From Rhizophagus sp. LPA8_4_AMF (Eukaryota > Glomeromycota > Glomeromycetes > Glomerales > Glomeraceae), in contig JADRCO010000261.1 of the NCBI GenBank assembly GCA_021464525.1, forward strand, positions 1 through 40,319: DNA of 40,319 bases, in the 5' to 3' direction. Made by a program: the position numbers and the translations under genes. Position 1 is the first letter of the stretch, and every line of letters starts with the position of its first letter. The notes below the pieces were generated by a model. The model made no database searches. It saw nothing but the letters and a program-made list of their open reading frames with translations, and was not told the origin of the DNA. Shown here piece after piece: positions 12,012 to 23,200 of this stretch.

Positions 12012-13184
12012 TTAAGTCCCGTTACTAAGACCCCATTGGAAATCTTTCAATTCGACGTTTTTAATAAAATCATCAATTTTAACATCACCCTCTACATCTT
12101 TAATTAATTCATTATAAACTTGTAAACCAGAATTAAATTCATCTTGATTACCCATGGCGTGATAAATAACTTTATCAATACCAGCTAAATGAGCAGCCGC
12201 AATTTGTAAACAAGACATAATAGTAATATTACCACCATAAGCTCCACATCCCCAATTTCCTGTATGAATAATCACTCTCGGTTTTGGTACACTTTCTTCT
12301 TCTTTGATGTTTATTTTAGTATGTTCTTGATTCTCTTCATGATTTCTTTCAAGTATTCCTTTTTCCACCAAACTCTCAAATTTGGCAGCAAGAAATCCTG
12401 AATAGGCGGTAGCCAATATTTTTTTAATAGTATCAAAAGTATAATTTCCATGTCCATACTTTGGAGCTTCAATGGCAATGATATTAGAATAAAAAGGATT
12501 TCCTGTTCTTGGATCAATTCTTTTATCATATATTGTTGTCGCTAATTTAATGGCTTCTGGTGATGCATGTGCGAATTTGTTTCCATATAATCCAAATGGT
12601 CGTTTTTCATTTTTATTAACATCAGTTTTTACTTGTACTTTTCTTTCTACTCCTCTAATTAATATTGGTGTTGATATAAACGACGATGAGGTTGAATCTT
12701 TAGTGAGAATTGGACGTGCGGTTGTAAGACAACTCTCTTCATCTCCTTTTACAAGATAATCTCGAAGTGAACATATTGCTGGATGTTCTAAACATTGACT
12801 TTCATCTTGCGCGAATAAATTTCCTCCATAATATCCAAATACATGTTTATCTGCAAAATTAATATACCAATTTATCGTGTTATCGTCTTCTGGTGGCGAA
12901 TAATCAAATACATCGTTCCTAACTTCAATCTCCATTTCTCTTCCCCCCTGAGGATTATCACTTTCACCTTTAAAAGATTTTGGTAAAGGAAATTCTTCCC
13001 ATCTTGTATATTCCAATTTACCATGAAATGAATCTGCCCCTTCAGGGGTAGCCATTTCGTATATTAATTTCTTATTTTTACAATACCATTTTGGTGGATT
13101 TTGTTTTACCAATTCATTTGTTATAAATGATTTATGATGAGTTAAATGATTTTTTATTACTTTTAATATTTGACGTAATTCCAT
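12012..13184 (-). CDS. PARG-like macrodomain protein
   Basis: A single exon of 390 aa. The C-terminal half holds IIHTGNWGCGAYGGN (about residues 312-326), nearly identical to the TGNWGCGAFGGD loop of poly(ADP-ribose) glycohydrolases. The middle holds WYINFADKHVFGYYGGN followed by LFAQDESQCLEHPA (about 107-137). PARG enzymes have GGG-x(6-8)-QEE here with two catalytic Glu; this protein has GGNLFAQDE, so one acidic residue is Asp and the Gly triplet is incomplete. It probably binds or cleaves ADP-ribose, but activity is not assured. An in-frame Met 15 codons upstream (13229) is less likely as start: it overlaps the TATATAAA box, and the Met at 13184 has A at -3 and G at +4. It stands alone between intergenic regions. 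Confidence 0.82.
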   Translation of the reverse strand: MELRQILKVIKNHLTHHKSFITNELVKQNPPKWYCKNKKLIYEMATPEGADSFHGKLEYTRWEEFPLPKSFKGESDNPQGGREMEIEVRNDVFDYSPPEDDNTINWYINFADKHVFGYYGGNLFAQDESQCLEHPAICSLRDYLVKGDEESCLTTARPILTKDSTSSSFISTPILIRGVERKVQVKTDVNKNEKRPFGLYGNKFAHASPEAIKLATTIYDKRIDPRTGNPFYSNIIAIEAPKYGHGNYTFDTIKKILATAYSGFLAAKFESLVEKGILERNHEENQEHTKINIKEEESVPKPRVIIHTGNWGCGAYGGNITIMSCLQIAAAHLAGIDKVIYHAMGNQDEFNSGLQVYNELIKDVEGDVKIDDFIKNVELKDFQWGLSNGT

Positions 13185-13228
13185 AATAAAATGAAATAAA
13201 TGAGGAGAAATATAGAAAAATGTTATCA

Positions 13229-13236
13229 TTTATATA
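13229..13236 (-). promoter_or_regulatory. TATA box of the PARG-like gene
   Basis: TATATAAA on the minus strand, 45 nt upstream of the preferred start codon. Its position argues that the upstream in-frame Met lies at or before the transcription start, so it supports the shorter protein. Confidence 0.4.
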
Positions 13237-13539
13237 AATCATTGAACGGAACATTCGGTTCGGAGTAGTAATTCCAACTTTAAATAAATTAATTATTTTA
13301 GTAATATTTAAATTATATACAAGTATCACCTGAGGGGTTGAATAAATAAATAAATGGCCTGATCAATGATCGTCAGGATCCCTTAAACCCATGCTAGTGC
13401 TAACAGAAAAGTAAAAGATCAGCCGATAATCAATTTAATACTTTTATACATATGAGATTTACACTTTGTGTCCTTTGTGTCAGTTGTATTCGTCAGCTTT
13501 ATTGTAATACATAGACTTAATTTTACAAGTGTGGGCTAT

Positions 13540-14600
13540 CTATACATAAACCCGTTTCATTTGAAATATTCGTAAATTATTATGCTCCGACATTCCTGAA
13601 CAACTAATTAGTTCGTAAACCATGCACTTCGTATCTAAAGAAACTAGTTCAAGAAGCAATAAGAAAAATGCTTCAGAAAAATATTCATGCCGGTGTCTTG
13701 TTTGGAACTTTAGTCTCCAACCTTTCTCTGCCATTCCATACTGGAGTACGTCGCGATCATTTATATAAAACGTTTGGACTATACTTAAACGAATTATAGA
13801 TGTTAAGTAAATTATCTATATCCACAAGATTATGAGCTAATTTCGCTTTCTAAATGAAACTACAAGTTTGTGGATCATCAACTAATAAGGTAACTTCTTT
13901 TATTAACTCGTTTTTTACTAATGTCCTCCGAAATCACTCAGTAGAACATTTTCCATCTCATTTCGTTAATAGTCTAGTACAATGCATTCAATCGCAGAGT
14001 TATGTTAAGGAACTTGACATTTGAATTTTACAAACTTTTCATTTTCCTATCTACCTGAACAAATTTGCAAAAACTACTGCAAAGCAGCTTTCGTATGTGT
14101 TTGTTGTGTTATTTATAGACTACCATATTAGATCTACGACAGATATCATTAGTTTATTCATATCGGCGGACTTTCTATATGCTTGATATACTGTATTAAC
14201 AGATGCGATGAGAATCTTCTCATTAAAATTGTTGAAAGGGCAAAGTTGATGTTCAAAATGATGCGTTCATTTCTCGAAATTGTATATGACTTTGTCATGT
14301 AAAATAGATCTCTTATCACATTTTTTGGAGAACAAGGGATGAGAAAATCAACATTAACCAGGATTACATCAAGAGAAACCGAGCAGAATTCTCTAATTCT
14401 TGGACAGCAATCAACTTGCATTTCAAGATAGCTTTTGAGAATGGTGCTGAAGTTTACATCATATAATCTTCGGTTTATTGTTAGTCGATTAATTCACAAA
14501 ATTTCGGAAATCTTCTGTAGTCTGCCGGAGTTACAAGAATTACATCATCGTAATGAAGTTTCGATTTCCAGAAAAATGAAATTTTAATGAAAAGGAAAAT
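13540..14600 (+). pseudogene. Possible decayed F-box/LRR-like gene
   Basis: This stretch is less AT-rich than its flanks and has protein-like pieces on the plus strand, broken by stops: YSCRCLVWN followed by FSAIPYWSTS near 13680-13735, which resembles the F-box segment (SCLLVNRxWC...IPILW) common in Rhizophagus F-box proteins; then FVNSLVQCIQSQSYVKELDI near 13960-14025 and EIFCSLPELQELHHRNE near 14510-14555, which resemble leucine-rich helper repeats of that family. The order and total length (about 1 kb) fit such a gene. The match is by eye and weak; it may be unrelated sequence. Confidence 0.27.
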
Positions 14601-16051
14601 ATTTTCTGATTAAGGGATACACTATCAAATGGAATTATATCCTCAAGAAATGTGATCGAAGATGTAGAAGTAAATGAATTATAAAATTAGTTGATTGGTG
14701 AAATCTAAGGAATTATATCAAGGAAAATGTTTAGATATTCATGTAATTTTTTGAAAATAGAATTAAATGATTTAAATACTGTATATATAATTATACTTAA
14801 TGCCATTAATTTATAATATATGCTCATTGTGAACATCTGGAGTGGCTCAGTTAGAAATGTTTTATGTTTTACGTAAAATATTATTATTTAAATAAAGCGC
14901 GCTGTTTCCCTTGAGGATAATTTGTCAATAATAAATTTGTCTTAATCGCTAAAAAACAATAATTGCTCAAATCCATTATTTTATTATTTTTCGATTATGA
15001 TTAAAAAATATCAGGAGTAATAGCGAAGCTATAAAATAGTGGAGACATTTTCAAGGAAGGAAATGAGCGGATCCTAAGCGAGTTCCTGTTATTCCAAATT
15101 TTTTTTTTAATTTTATACTAATTTTGATCATTTAATGTGCCTCCAAGCACCAATTTTTATTATGAACAACTGTTAACAGCAACGCAAAATTATTTTACCA
15201 TAATTCGTATGATTTACTGTTAAGACACTGTTAAGACACTTCATTTCATGTTTTTTTTAAGAAAAATAATATACATTTAAATTTTTCCAATTCCCACTTA
15301 ATAATTGTTTTTACATATTATTATTAAAAATATAAAATTCAAATATAAACTATATAATTCACTATTAATTATTATTGGATCCATTAATCCATTAATAGAA
15401 TCAACCATTCCGTCCGAAAATAAATACGAATTGAAATCATATGACTGAAAATCATTTGTATGTGGCGTCGTCGTTATACCGCAGTTTATCATATAGAGTC
15501 ACATGATAGCCGGAAAAGAATGCATTATGGTAATTAATTTTAGAATCGACCAAAAATGACAAGAGAAAATCATTACCAAATAAAGAATAGATAAAAAATT
15601 TTTTTAAATAAAAAAAACCTATTGTATTTATATAAAAAAAAAGCTAATAACAACTAAAAATTATATATACTAAATAAATTATTAAAAAAGAAGCACAATT
15701 ATAAAAGAAAAGTAATAAATATGATATAATTTGAGATATCCAATTTTACAACATTAACAACTAAATCCAGAGATTATAATTTGTTCTTAGGTTAATAATT
15801 TATAAATAATTAATAGATGTTAAACATCTTTGTCAAATACAGGTAGACTTCTTTCTAAATACACTAGGCAAAAAATTTTTTTTTATTATTCCGATGCATA
15901 TCACACATAATGCAAAAATTATAAATTCTATGTGGGCGAGTACATTTGAACTCGCAGGCACGGCGTTTTGTGGCACTGGGAATTTCTTTGTTCTCAAAAG
16001 ATCATTATTACACAGCATTAACGAAACTATTAAGTTTACAGATTACAAATT
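14601..16051. other. AT-rich intergenic region
   Basis: No coding exon, RNA gene or terminal repeat was recognised. The stretch has poly-A and poly-T runs (15600-15650) and a short direct repeat of TTAAGACACTGT at 15222-15242. The right end must include the 3' untranslated region of gene A. Confidence 0.45.
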
Positions 16052-18295
16052 TTACTTTTTCTTTTTTTTAGCTGGTGACCCTGTGATTGGTGGAGAACAA
16101 AACAAAGCAGACAACTCCTTCCGTTTTACTCCGGTGCATAGTATTTTTGTTCTTTCACTGTTCAGATCGATGAGCATCTTCTTGGTAGCGTCCAACTTTT
16201 GCAAAAATCCTAACATGGTGCAATAAGCGATTTTGGTGTTACATATGTCCCATCTTGATGATGGTATAGGTGCTTCGTAAGCAAGTATAAGATGGAACAA
16301 ACCACCAGCAGCCGTGAGTGCGTAAATGCGAATTGTGCGGGCTAAAATGATTTAATCAGACACGATATAATTAATAAGAAAAAATAAGTATGTCAGGCTG
16401 AAACTTATCACTTACCAACAACAGTAAAGCCCCACACGACTAAAGAACTAGCATCAACTCCATTTAACTGATCTTGGGTCAAAGCCCACACATCACGCAA
16501 TTCCCACCCGAGCTTAAGGGTATCCATCCACTCTTTAGCAGAAGAGCACTTCGGAAGTCCACCTGATACCTCGCCGCATCCAAGGTCAGGACTCCAATGA
16601 AGGCCATTAAATTTGATAAGCACGTCTACTCTATATCCCATTCGTGCACGCTCTGTAGGGTCTCCACCCGAATTACGACGTATTGCCGTGGCGCGAAGTG
16701 TACTTTCAAAACTAGTGGATTTTTTATATGTGTGAAGAATTAGCTCCTTTGATAAGTAATAAACTAATAAATTGTCAAGAGCAAACTTACTAATGTATAA
16801 CGTAATCTGGCACATCTCTGATTGATGCGTCAATAAATGGAATCACATTGCGCATGGTATGTTCATACTCTGAGATGACGTCTTTGTCTGGGCAATTTAT
16901 CGCATCATTGCTAAAAGAAAAAATAATGATGTAAAATAATAATGGTAAAACAATTAGATGTTATCATTTCTGATAAAACATTTTATGTTAACTCACATCC
17001 TATCAACCAATTTCTTGGCAGTTCGTTGTTCAGGAGTACTTGCGCGAATATCTTGTGGATCCTCTGCCTATATTAGTTTATCTTAGCAAATATCTTCACA
17101 ATTAAAGACCTCAAGGAGATTCAATGTTATAATTACAGCAAACAATTCATCAAAAAATTTATCTTGTTCATCTGAAAGACTTGGTAAATCAAAGCTCACG
17201 TTAGGTAGTGACCGACGCATCGATGACATATATTGATTAAGCAGTTTTGTGGTTGGTCCGTGTTGACCTGAATGGTCAACAATATGGTAAAAAAGTGGAC
17301 TAGAAAATGTTAATTTAAGTTTTGATGGAACTGAACAATAAAACAAAGATGAACTTACTTGTATAAACATCTCGTCTTCGGTATTTTTAATCGATAACTC
17401 TCCACTAGCGCCTGTACTTCCGCCCATTCATCTGAAGTTAATTCTTTTCCAGTTTCAGCTTCCATCACATGTGGCTCACATAAGTCGGTAACGTCCACGT
17501 CATCTTCATATTCTTTATCTTTCCCCAAGTTAGAACCGTTAGAAAAGTCATCGTTGTTATCATTGGAAAGATCATCATCATTGGAAAAGTCGTCATTATT
17601 GAAAAGGTTGTCGTCATTGGAAAGGCCGTTATCATTGGAAAGGTTTTTATCATTGGAAAGGCCGTTATCATTGGAAAGGTTTTTATCATTGGAAAGGTTT
17701 TTATCATTGGATAGGTTTTTATCATTGGAAAGGACATTAACATTAGAAGATACACGGCGTTGTTGGCTTAAGACTTCGGTTTCAGAGGTCACTAGGCCAC
17801 TAATAGCATCGTGCTCCCGATAAACGTTAATTATAAGTTTCTTATTATGTTTTTCCTAGATTATAGAGTAAAGTATTAAATAATTTTTTCTAGCTAATGG
17901 ACGGTATGAAAACTATTTCGGTTTGATTACTAGCCTTAAAGTATTTTACGGCTTCATCTAGTTGTCCTATCTCAAGTTTCAGCCAAAACTCCTCGGCAAT
18001 TTTGGACTTTAACATATTCTATATGATATAAAGATGCAACATGAGCATTAATAGTAGACAATAATGACCAATACCTATATTATTAGTGCCTTACGTCTAG
18101 ATTAGCCAGGTACGATTTCGCAATATTTGCTTCTTTGGCTTTACCAGTGCGACTTATAATTTCTAAACATTTTTTAAGATCTTCTTGGATGGCATGGCGA
18201 GAGCTATACAAGTGACAATATTTTTTGAAAAAAGTGATTATACTAAACTTTGCTAGGTTTTCTTGCACGAATTTCACTTTTGCCGAGTCGAGCAT
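16052..18295 (-). CDS. Gene A: unnamed family with PD-(D/E)XK-like core and lysine-rich tail
   Basis: Eight exons on the minus strand (18095-18295, 17950-18018, 17359-17855, 17137-17299, 16997-17067, 16791-16910, 16416-16711, 16052-16341) join in frame to 568 aa; the donor of exon 2 (GTAAAA) is the least certain. The N-terminus is helical (FFKKYCHLYSSRHAIQEDL). Exon 3 holds about ten tandem LSNDKN-type hexapeptides. The conserved part follows: PLFYHIVDHSGQHGPTTKLL, EYEHTMRNVIPFID, ATAIRRN, DPTERARMGYRVDVLI, GCGEVSGGLPKCSSAKEW, DTLKLGWELRDVW and VVWGFTVV. The spacing RRN ... VDV-hydrophobic ... GEVSGG ... LKL is like a PD-(D/E)XK nuclease core, but the usual Lys after the Glu is Ser, so nuclease function is only inferred. 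The protein ends SPAKKKKK, a likely nuclear signal. Gene B is a paralogue. I do not know a name for the family, which seems widespread in Glomeromycotina. Confidence 0.75.
17545..17735 (-). repeat. 18-bp coding minisatellite in gene A
   Basis: About ten copies of an 18-bp unit, TCATTGGAAAGGTTTTTA on the plus strand, encode LSNDKN, LSNDNG, LSNDDN and variants. The copies near the 3' end of the block (about 17545-17600) are more diverged (FSNDDD, LSNDNN). The period is a multiple of three, so copy number can change without breaking the frame. Confidence 0.9.
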
Positions 18296-18467
18296 TTTTC
18301 AGATATTGATATTCCTGGGACGCGCTTACTGACGCGCTTTTATGATATATATATATAAGAGACGTGTATACATCAGGTGATTATTAGCCAATCATCAAAA
18401 GTATCAATAATTTATCCAGATCGTCAATCAAAATTATACACGACCATCTGTTCTCTCCATATTGACA

Positions 18468-18812
18468 TATCTAGAGCCTGTTGGCCCTTTAGTCGATAAT
18501 TGCTAAAGGCTTGGAACCTGGAATGGTTGTGCGACGTGTTTCAAAAACATGAAAAAATAGTGAGAGGAGCGTTGTTACCACGCCGTGGGACTTCCCTCTT
18601 GCTATCGCGTAACGACTTCAGGGCCTATGCTCAAAGTTTCAGTTTTAACTGATGTATCTAGAACCTGTTAGCCCTTTAGTCGATTACTTGACTTGCTAAA
18701 GGCTTGGATTCCGGAATAGTTATGCGACGTGTTTCAAAAACATGAAAAAATAGTGAGAGGAGTATTGTTACCACGCCCTGGAACTTCCCTCTTGCTATTG
18801 CATAATGACTTT
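18468..18812. repeat. Tandem duplication, 187-bp period
   Basis: Two diverged copies, 18468-18618 and 18655-18812, start TATCTAGAGCCTGTTGGCCC and TATCTAGAACCTGTTAGCCC and end in CTTCCCTCTTGCTAT plus CGCGTAACGACTT or TGCATAATGACTT. Most differences are transitions. On the minus strand both copies encode a related peptide, DSKREVPRRGNNAPLTIFS in one and NSKREVPGRGNNTPLTIFS in the other, so the duplication copied a piece of a coding gene. Confidence 0.8.
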
Positions 18813-19020
18813 GAAATAAGCTCTGCAGTTTCAATTGGAGATGTAAGTGATAGCAACTTACGAATCTGAGGACTTTCTTTTAGTAAAAGTTGTTCCAATT
18901 TTACAACTCTGGTCTTGAACTCAGCATTTTCTTTCATAGCCTGCTTTTTCTAAGTTCCAAGAATCTCAGCATTTCTTTTATACAAGATCGGGTAATCTCA
19001 ACTAAGAGCTTTAGAATTTA
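18734..19020 (-). pseudogene. Fragment of a coiled-coil protein gene
   Basis: On the minus strand, KRNAEILGT, a stop, then MKENAEFKTRVVKLEQLLLK and QIRKLLSLTSPIETAELISK can be read. The heptad-like pattern with ENAEFKTRVVKLEQ resembles the coiled-coil region repeated in many Rhizophagus proteins of unknown function. There is an in-frame stop, no N-terminal part and no downstream domain, so it is a gene fragment. Confidence 0.4.
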
Positions 19021-20514
19021 GTCCTCTCAATGAATCAATGATTGAGCGTTTGACATTATTTGTGAAAGATGCGGATTTATTCAAAATTTCGAATTAGTAC
19101 GCATACAAATAACCCCGAATGGGCGATTTTTCGAAGAAGTGGAAGAATGTTAGAGAAGCAAATGAAATGTGTGATGTTATCAAAGAGGAAGAGAGTACGC
19201 GAATCTTAGGTCATTTAATGCGAGACCCAGCATCATGTTATTCCTTTTATTTCTTTGTTATTTCACATTTCCGGTAAATTTCTACGCCTTTTTGTCTATT
19301 GGTCTCTTAGGAATAAAACTAGAAATGCCTTGGTATAATTATGGAACTTTATTTTCATATTTTCTTTTTTTTTAGGACCACATTTTTAAGGAAGTGGAAC
19401 TAGAAACGTCTTGATAAGTGTTTTTTTTATTTACACCTTTTCTTTTTTCTAGAATCGCTTTTTTTTATCGGTAAATGGTTTGATTTTTTTTCTTTTATTT
19501 CTTTTAGTTTCTTTAACCGTTACTAGTTCTTTCTTCTTTCTTTTTTTTAGGGCCACTCTTTTTTTTTAGGGAGTAAGAATAGGACTAGAAAGACTAGAAA
19601 CGCCTTGATTGCAAAAATATTTAATTTTAAAAAATAAAATTATTTTTATAATTATTTTTATGCGCTTTTTTTAACATCATATTTGGCATCTGTTATAAAT
19701 GATCAGCTCACTTGATTTTCTTTTTTTGTTTGGAATTTTTTATATTATAACATCAAAAATGGTAATTATAATAATTATAAGCTAATCTAAAAAAAGTATA
19801 CCCTAAATTACATAAAAATGTTATGCACCATACTAATATTTTCAATGAGCTTGAATAACAGGTTTAAACAATATCTCTATTATAGGAATAGAGTTTTGTG
19901 TGTGGTTTTTAATCATGTAATGAAAATAGATATATGAATATGGATAAATAAGCCAGTAAAAAATTAGGTTGTCGGTAATCCGTATCTAATGGATAACTAA
20001 TGGAGTTTATTAAGAACTATTTAACTTAAATCTATTTTTAATAATTTCTATTTTTATATAACGATTCAAAATGAATTAAAAAATAATTAGATGAATAAAT
20101 TACTTTTTTTTTCACATAATTTTATTGCTAATTGCGCTTATTTGCCAGAACAGCTTTTAAAAAACTGGGGAGTAAGATCGAAGATCGTTGTCGTTATTTT
20201 AGATCATTTCATTTTGTACTTATTAAAAAAACCTAAACTTTAAATTGAAATTAATAATATATTGTAACATGTTACATTTGATCACAAATGAAGTTTAGAT
20301 ACCCGAATTATACTTTCTTAATAGTGGTTTAGTACTTTACAGCGATAATTATTAAACTATTTGTACAACGTAAAAAATTGATATGGTATTATTATCAGTT
20401 ATTATAATTTCATAATGATCAAAGAAAATTAATTGTTGAAATAATTGCCATAATGAAAACTACGCGTAATCGATACCCGATGAATTTTCCAAAAGTCATC
20501 AAACTTATATATAT

Positions 20515-21502
20515 CAGTCACTGGACATTTCCAGCGCAGCGCCAATCACTAATTAAAAATTTTGTACTACGTAAATTAGTCTATCTTCATTTGGTTCGAA
20601 CAAGACAAAGACTTTAACAAAATATAACTTTTTTTACAATAAATTAAAAGTATCACGTATGAACTTTCAAATGACACTAATTTTATTAAAATACCTCACT
20701 TCCTTAAATATTTCACTATATAAGGTTTTTCTATGACTTTTTGACCTTTAACCTAAGATCCTTCTACCAATATTAGTTCTTTCCAAAAGATTTTTACGTG
20801 ACAAGTCAACCATTAGTAAAGTTGTATTGTTGTAAAATTTGGTTGGAAGTTTATGTGTACGTTGTTGAGAAACAGCTGAAAAGGTGAATTCTTTATTATA
20901 CATCAGTAAGCGTCAGACCCGAAAAACGTTTAGTTTACAGACATTTTTAAACAACTTTTTTATATAATTTTTATTAAAAACAAATCAATAATTTAATTTT
21001 TAAATAAATTTCTAATTACATGTTTCAGAATAATATTCACTAATCAATAACTTTGTTCTATTATCCTTCTCCCATATCAGATTTATATGACAGCCACCAA
21101 CTTTTAAAATAATATTATTTTCATTTAAAACAAGATCTTAAATAAAAGTAATATAGTTTTGAAGGCTAAACTTGCTTTTATAGTCTGCAAAATATTCTAT
21201 TTATTTGTAAATTTATAGTATTTTAACAAAAAAGTTGCCAACTTCAAGAAGAGATTCTTCTAACTTATTATTAATAAACAACCCTTGGAAAACTATATCG
21301 GCGCGTCAGTTAGAACTTGAACAGTAAGAAAAAAAAATTTTTTATGCATATTTATTGGATAAAAATCAAAGTTTACATGTGACGAAAAAACCAGAAATTT
21401 GAATATTTACTAATAAATCATAGTAAAAAAATGATCTACAAGCTGCATATTTAATTAGTAAATCCATTTGACCCCCCTGATTCCGGAAATGTCCAGTGAC
21501 TG
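20515..21502. mobile_element. 988-bp inverted-repeat element, non-autonomous
   Basis: The ends are CAGTCACTGGACATTTCC at 20515-20532 and its perfect reverse complement at 21485-21502, an 18-bp terminal inverted repeat. The interior is AT-rich with no transposase-like frame, which fits a MITE-type DNA element mobilised by an enzyme coded elsewhere. Flanks (TATAT on the left, TTATG on the right) show no convincing target duplication, so the superfamily is not determined. Confidence 0.7.
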
Positions 21503-21543
21503 TTATGATGTGAAATAAATATTGCGCCAATTAAAATCCAGAC

Positions 21544-21595
21544 GCCACAAAATCACGTGGGGGTGAAATTTTTTTGTGGTGATACTGGGGTAAAT
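21544..21595. repeat. Solitary terminal repeat of a Mutator-like element
   Basis: Read on the minus strand from 21595, the sequence is GATTTACCCCAGTATCACC, ACAAAAAAATTTCACC, then a CACGTGATTTTGTGGC end. It matches the terminal repeat of the Mutator-like element at 31929-36030 in order and spacing: GATTT, CCCCAG, ACCACC, AAAAAAT, CACGTGAT, TTTTGTGGC. The outer end points right, towards gene B. I found no matching partner end, so it is a solo or truncated copy. Confidence 0.6.
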
Positions 21596-21969
21596 CCCGT
21601 TTCTGCCACCGGTCATGTGAATTAAATCTTTTACATATAAATTTGTTGTGATCTTTCTTTAGTTCTTTCTTTAACTTATAATGACACACTATTTTGAACG
21701 TGATCCCGAAAAATGGGGTGTGATAGATTTTTTAAAGGAATGTACCGAGGAACCGTTCGAACGTAAAGTGGATAAGTACGTTAAAGAACTCGAGGCCATC
21801 GTTAAATGTGGGCAAAAAAACAAGACTAAAAAGGCACAAGAACTTTTGGATAAGTACAGAGTGGCAAGTAAAAAATTTTTTTTGTTTAAGTGGAAATGGT
21901 GGCGTGACGAACAAAAACCTGTTAGGTCGTCCGTCATTCAAGGCTGTTAGCCGAGCCACAAAGCCAGTG

Positions 21970-22061
21970 TTGGGACACAGATTGGCCTGCTAGGCTGATC
22001 TGATGTACAGCTGTTAGCTGTTCTGATACTGGGCCCATTGGGATACAGATGACCTGCTAGG
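21970..22061. repeat. Short GC-richer direct repeat within gene B intron region
   Basis: TTGGGACACAGATTGGCCTG at 21970 and TTGGGATACAGATGACCTG at 22038 form two copies, 68 bp apart, each followed by CTAGG and a TCTGAT word. The block is distinctly less AT-rich than its surroundings and lies between the first two coding parts of gene B, so it may be an inserted repeat. Confidence 0.5.
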
Positions 22062-22792
22062 TTTTCTGATATTCTGTGGGATCGGAAATCGAATAGGAAG
22101 AGGCGTGCTAGTCGAAGAATATTACTAATTTCCCAATTTTCAATATCAAGGAACCAAAACTCGATTATGACAAAGCAAGAAAGTGGAATAGAGAGCGTTC
22201 ACGTCAAGTCCACATTTACCAACCAATAATTAATAAGTTCGGTGGGAATTTGAGCGGAAATGTAACTGCGGGAACTATAAATGGTGGCACTTTTATAGCC
22301 GGACTGCCCAAGGAAACTGAATGTAGTCCAATTGTTAGTGAGAGATCAGACGGACCGACTACACCGTTAGATTCCTCGTCCGAATATATTCCTTCGTAGG
22401 TTTATACATTACTTTTTATAATTTGCAAATTTGACATTAAATTCTTTACATGTATTTTTAGTGAGGAATCAGAGGAGGAGGATGATTTGATTCCAGTAAG
22501 GCGTAAAAAAGTAAAATAATTATATTAATTGTCTATCGTTGAAACTCCGAATTTATTAATTAATTAATGTTTTTTTCTTATATTGTCAAAATCCAAAAAG
22601 ACAAAGTTGAAGTCAAATGAGTCACCATTCTCTCCTTCCCCTCAATTACCTGGGCAGTCTATCCAGTTCATTCCAACAGATATCAAGGACAATAATATGA
22701 AGGAGGGTAGCTGTACGGAGGTGTGGTTCTATTCTTGAAAATACATCATGTCAATTGAATCCTCACTAATTTTTAATCTCACATCAAGATTC

Positions 22793-23200
22793 AAGAGACC
22801 GGAAGCAATAATCACATCGATCAACAGCAAAGTTCACAACACGAAGTGGATCTTTCGGTTGTAAGCACTAATGATGAAATGGATCTTCCCAAGACTTGTG
22901 AAAAAAATGAGATGGAGTTATTTCAAGAGCCTCAAGAGATCGGAAACAACAATCACATAAATCAACAGCAGAGTTCACAACACGAAGTGGATCCTTCGGA
23001 TGTAAACACTAATGATGAAATGGATTTTCCCGAGACTTGTGAAAAAAATGAGATGGAGTTATACCTTCAAAAGCCTCAAGAGATCGGAAGAAATAATCAC
23101 ATCAATCAACAGCAGAGTTCGCAACATAAAGTAGATCCTCCGGGTTTAAGCACTATTGATGAAATGGATCTTCCCGAGACTTGTGAAGAGGTTGGAGAAA
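22793..23200 (+). repeat. Three tandem coding repeats of 141-144 bp in gene B
   Basis: Three copies of a 47-48 codon unit with the landmarks INQQQSSQHEVDP, NTNDEMDFPETCEKNEMEL and LQEPQEIG. The equivalent words start at 22831, 22972 and 23116. The period is a multiple of three. Gene A has an unrelated hexapeptide repeat at the same place in the protein. Confidence 0.9.

Larger units (their letters stand above)
18296..20514. other. Repeat-rich intergenic region between genes A and B
   Basis: About 2.2 kb upstream of gene A. It contains a tandem duplication (18468-18812), a coiled-coil gene fragment (18734-19020), T-rich sequence with three spaced copies of a CTAGAAACGCCTTGAT-like word (near 19317, 19398 and 19586), and then plain AT-rich sequence to 20514. 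No intact gene was seen. Confidence 0.5.

Noticed and set aside
14839-14862. tRNA-like A box (GTGGCTCAGTTAG)
   Set aside because: No B box or cloverleaf follows within tRNA distance.
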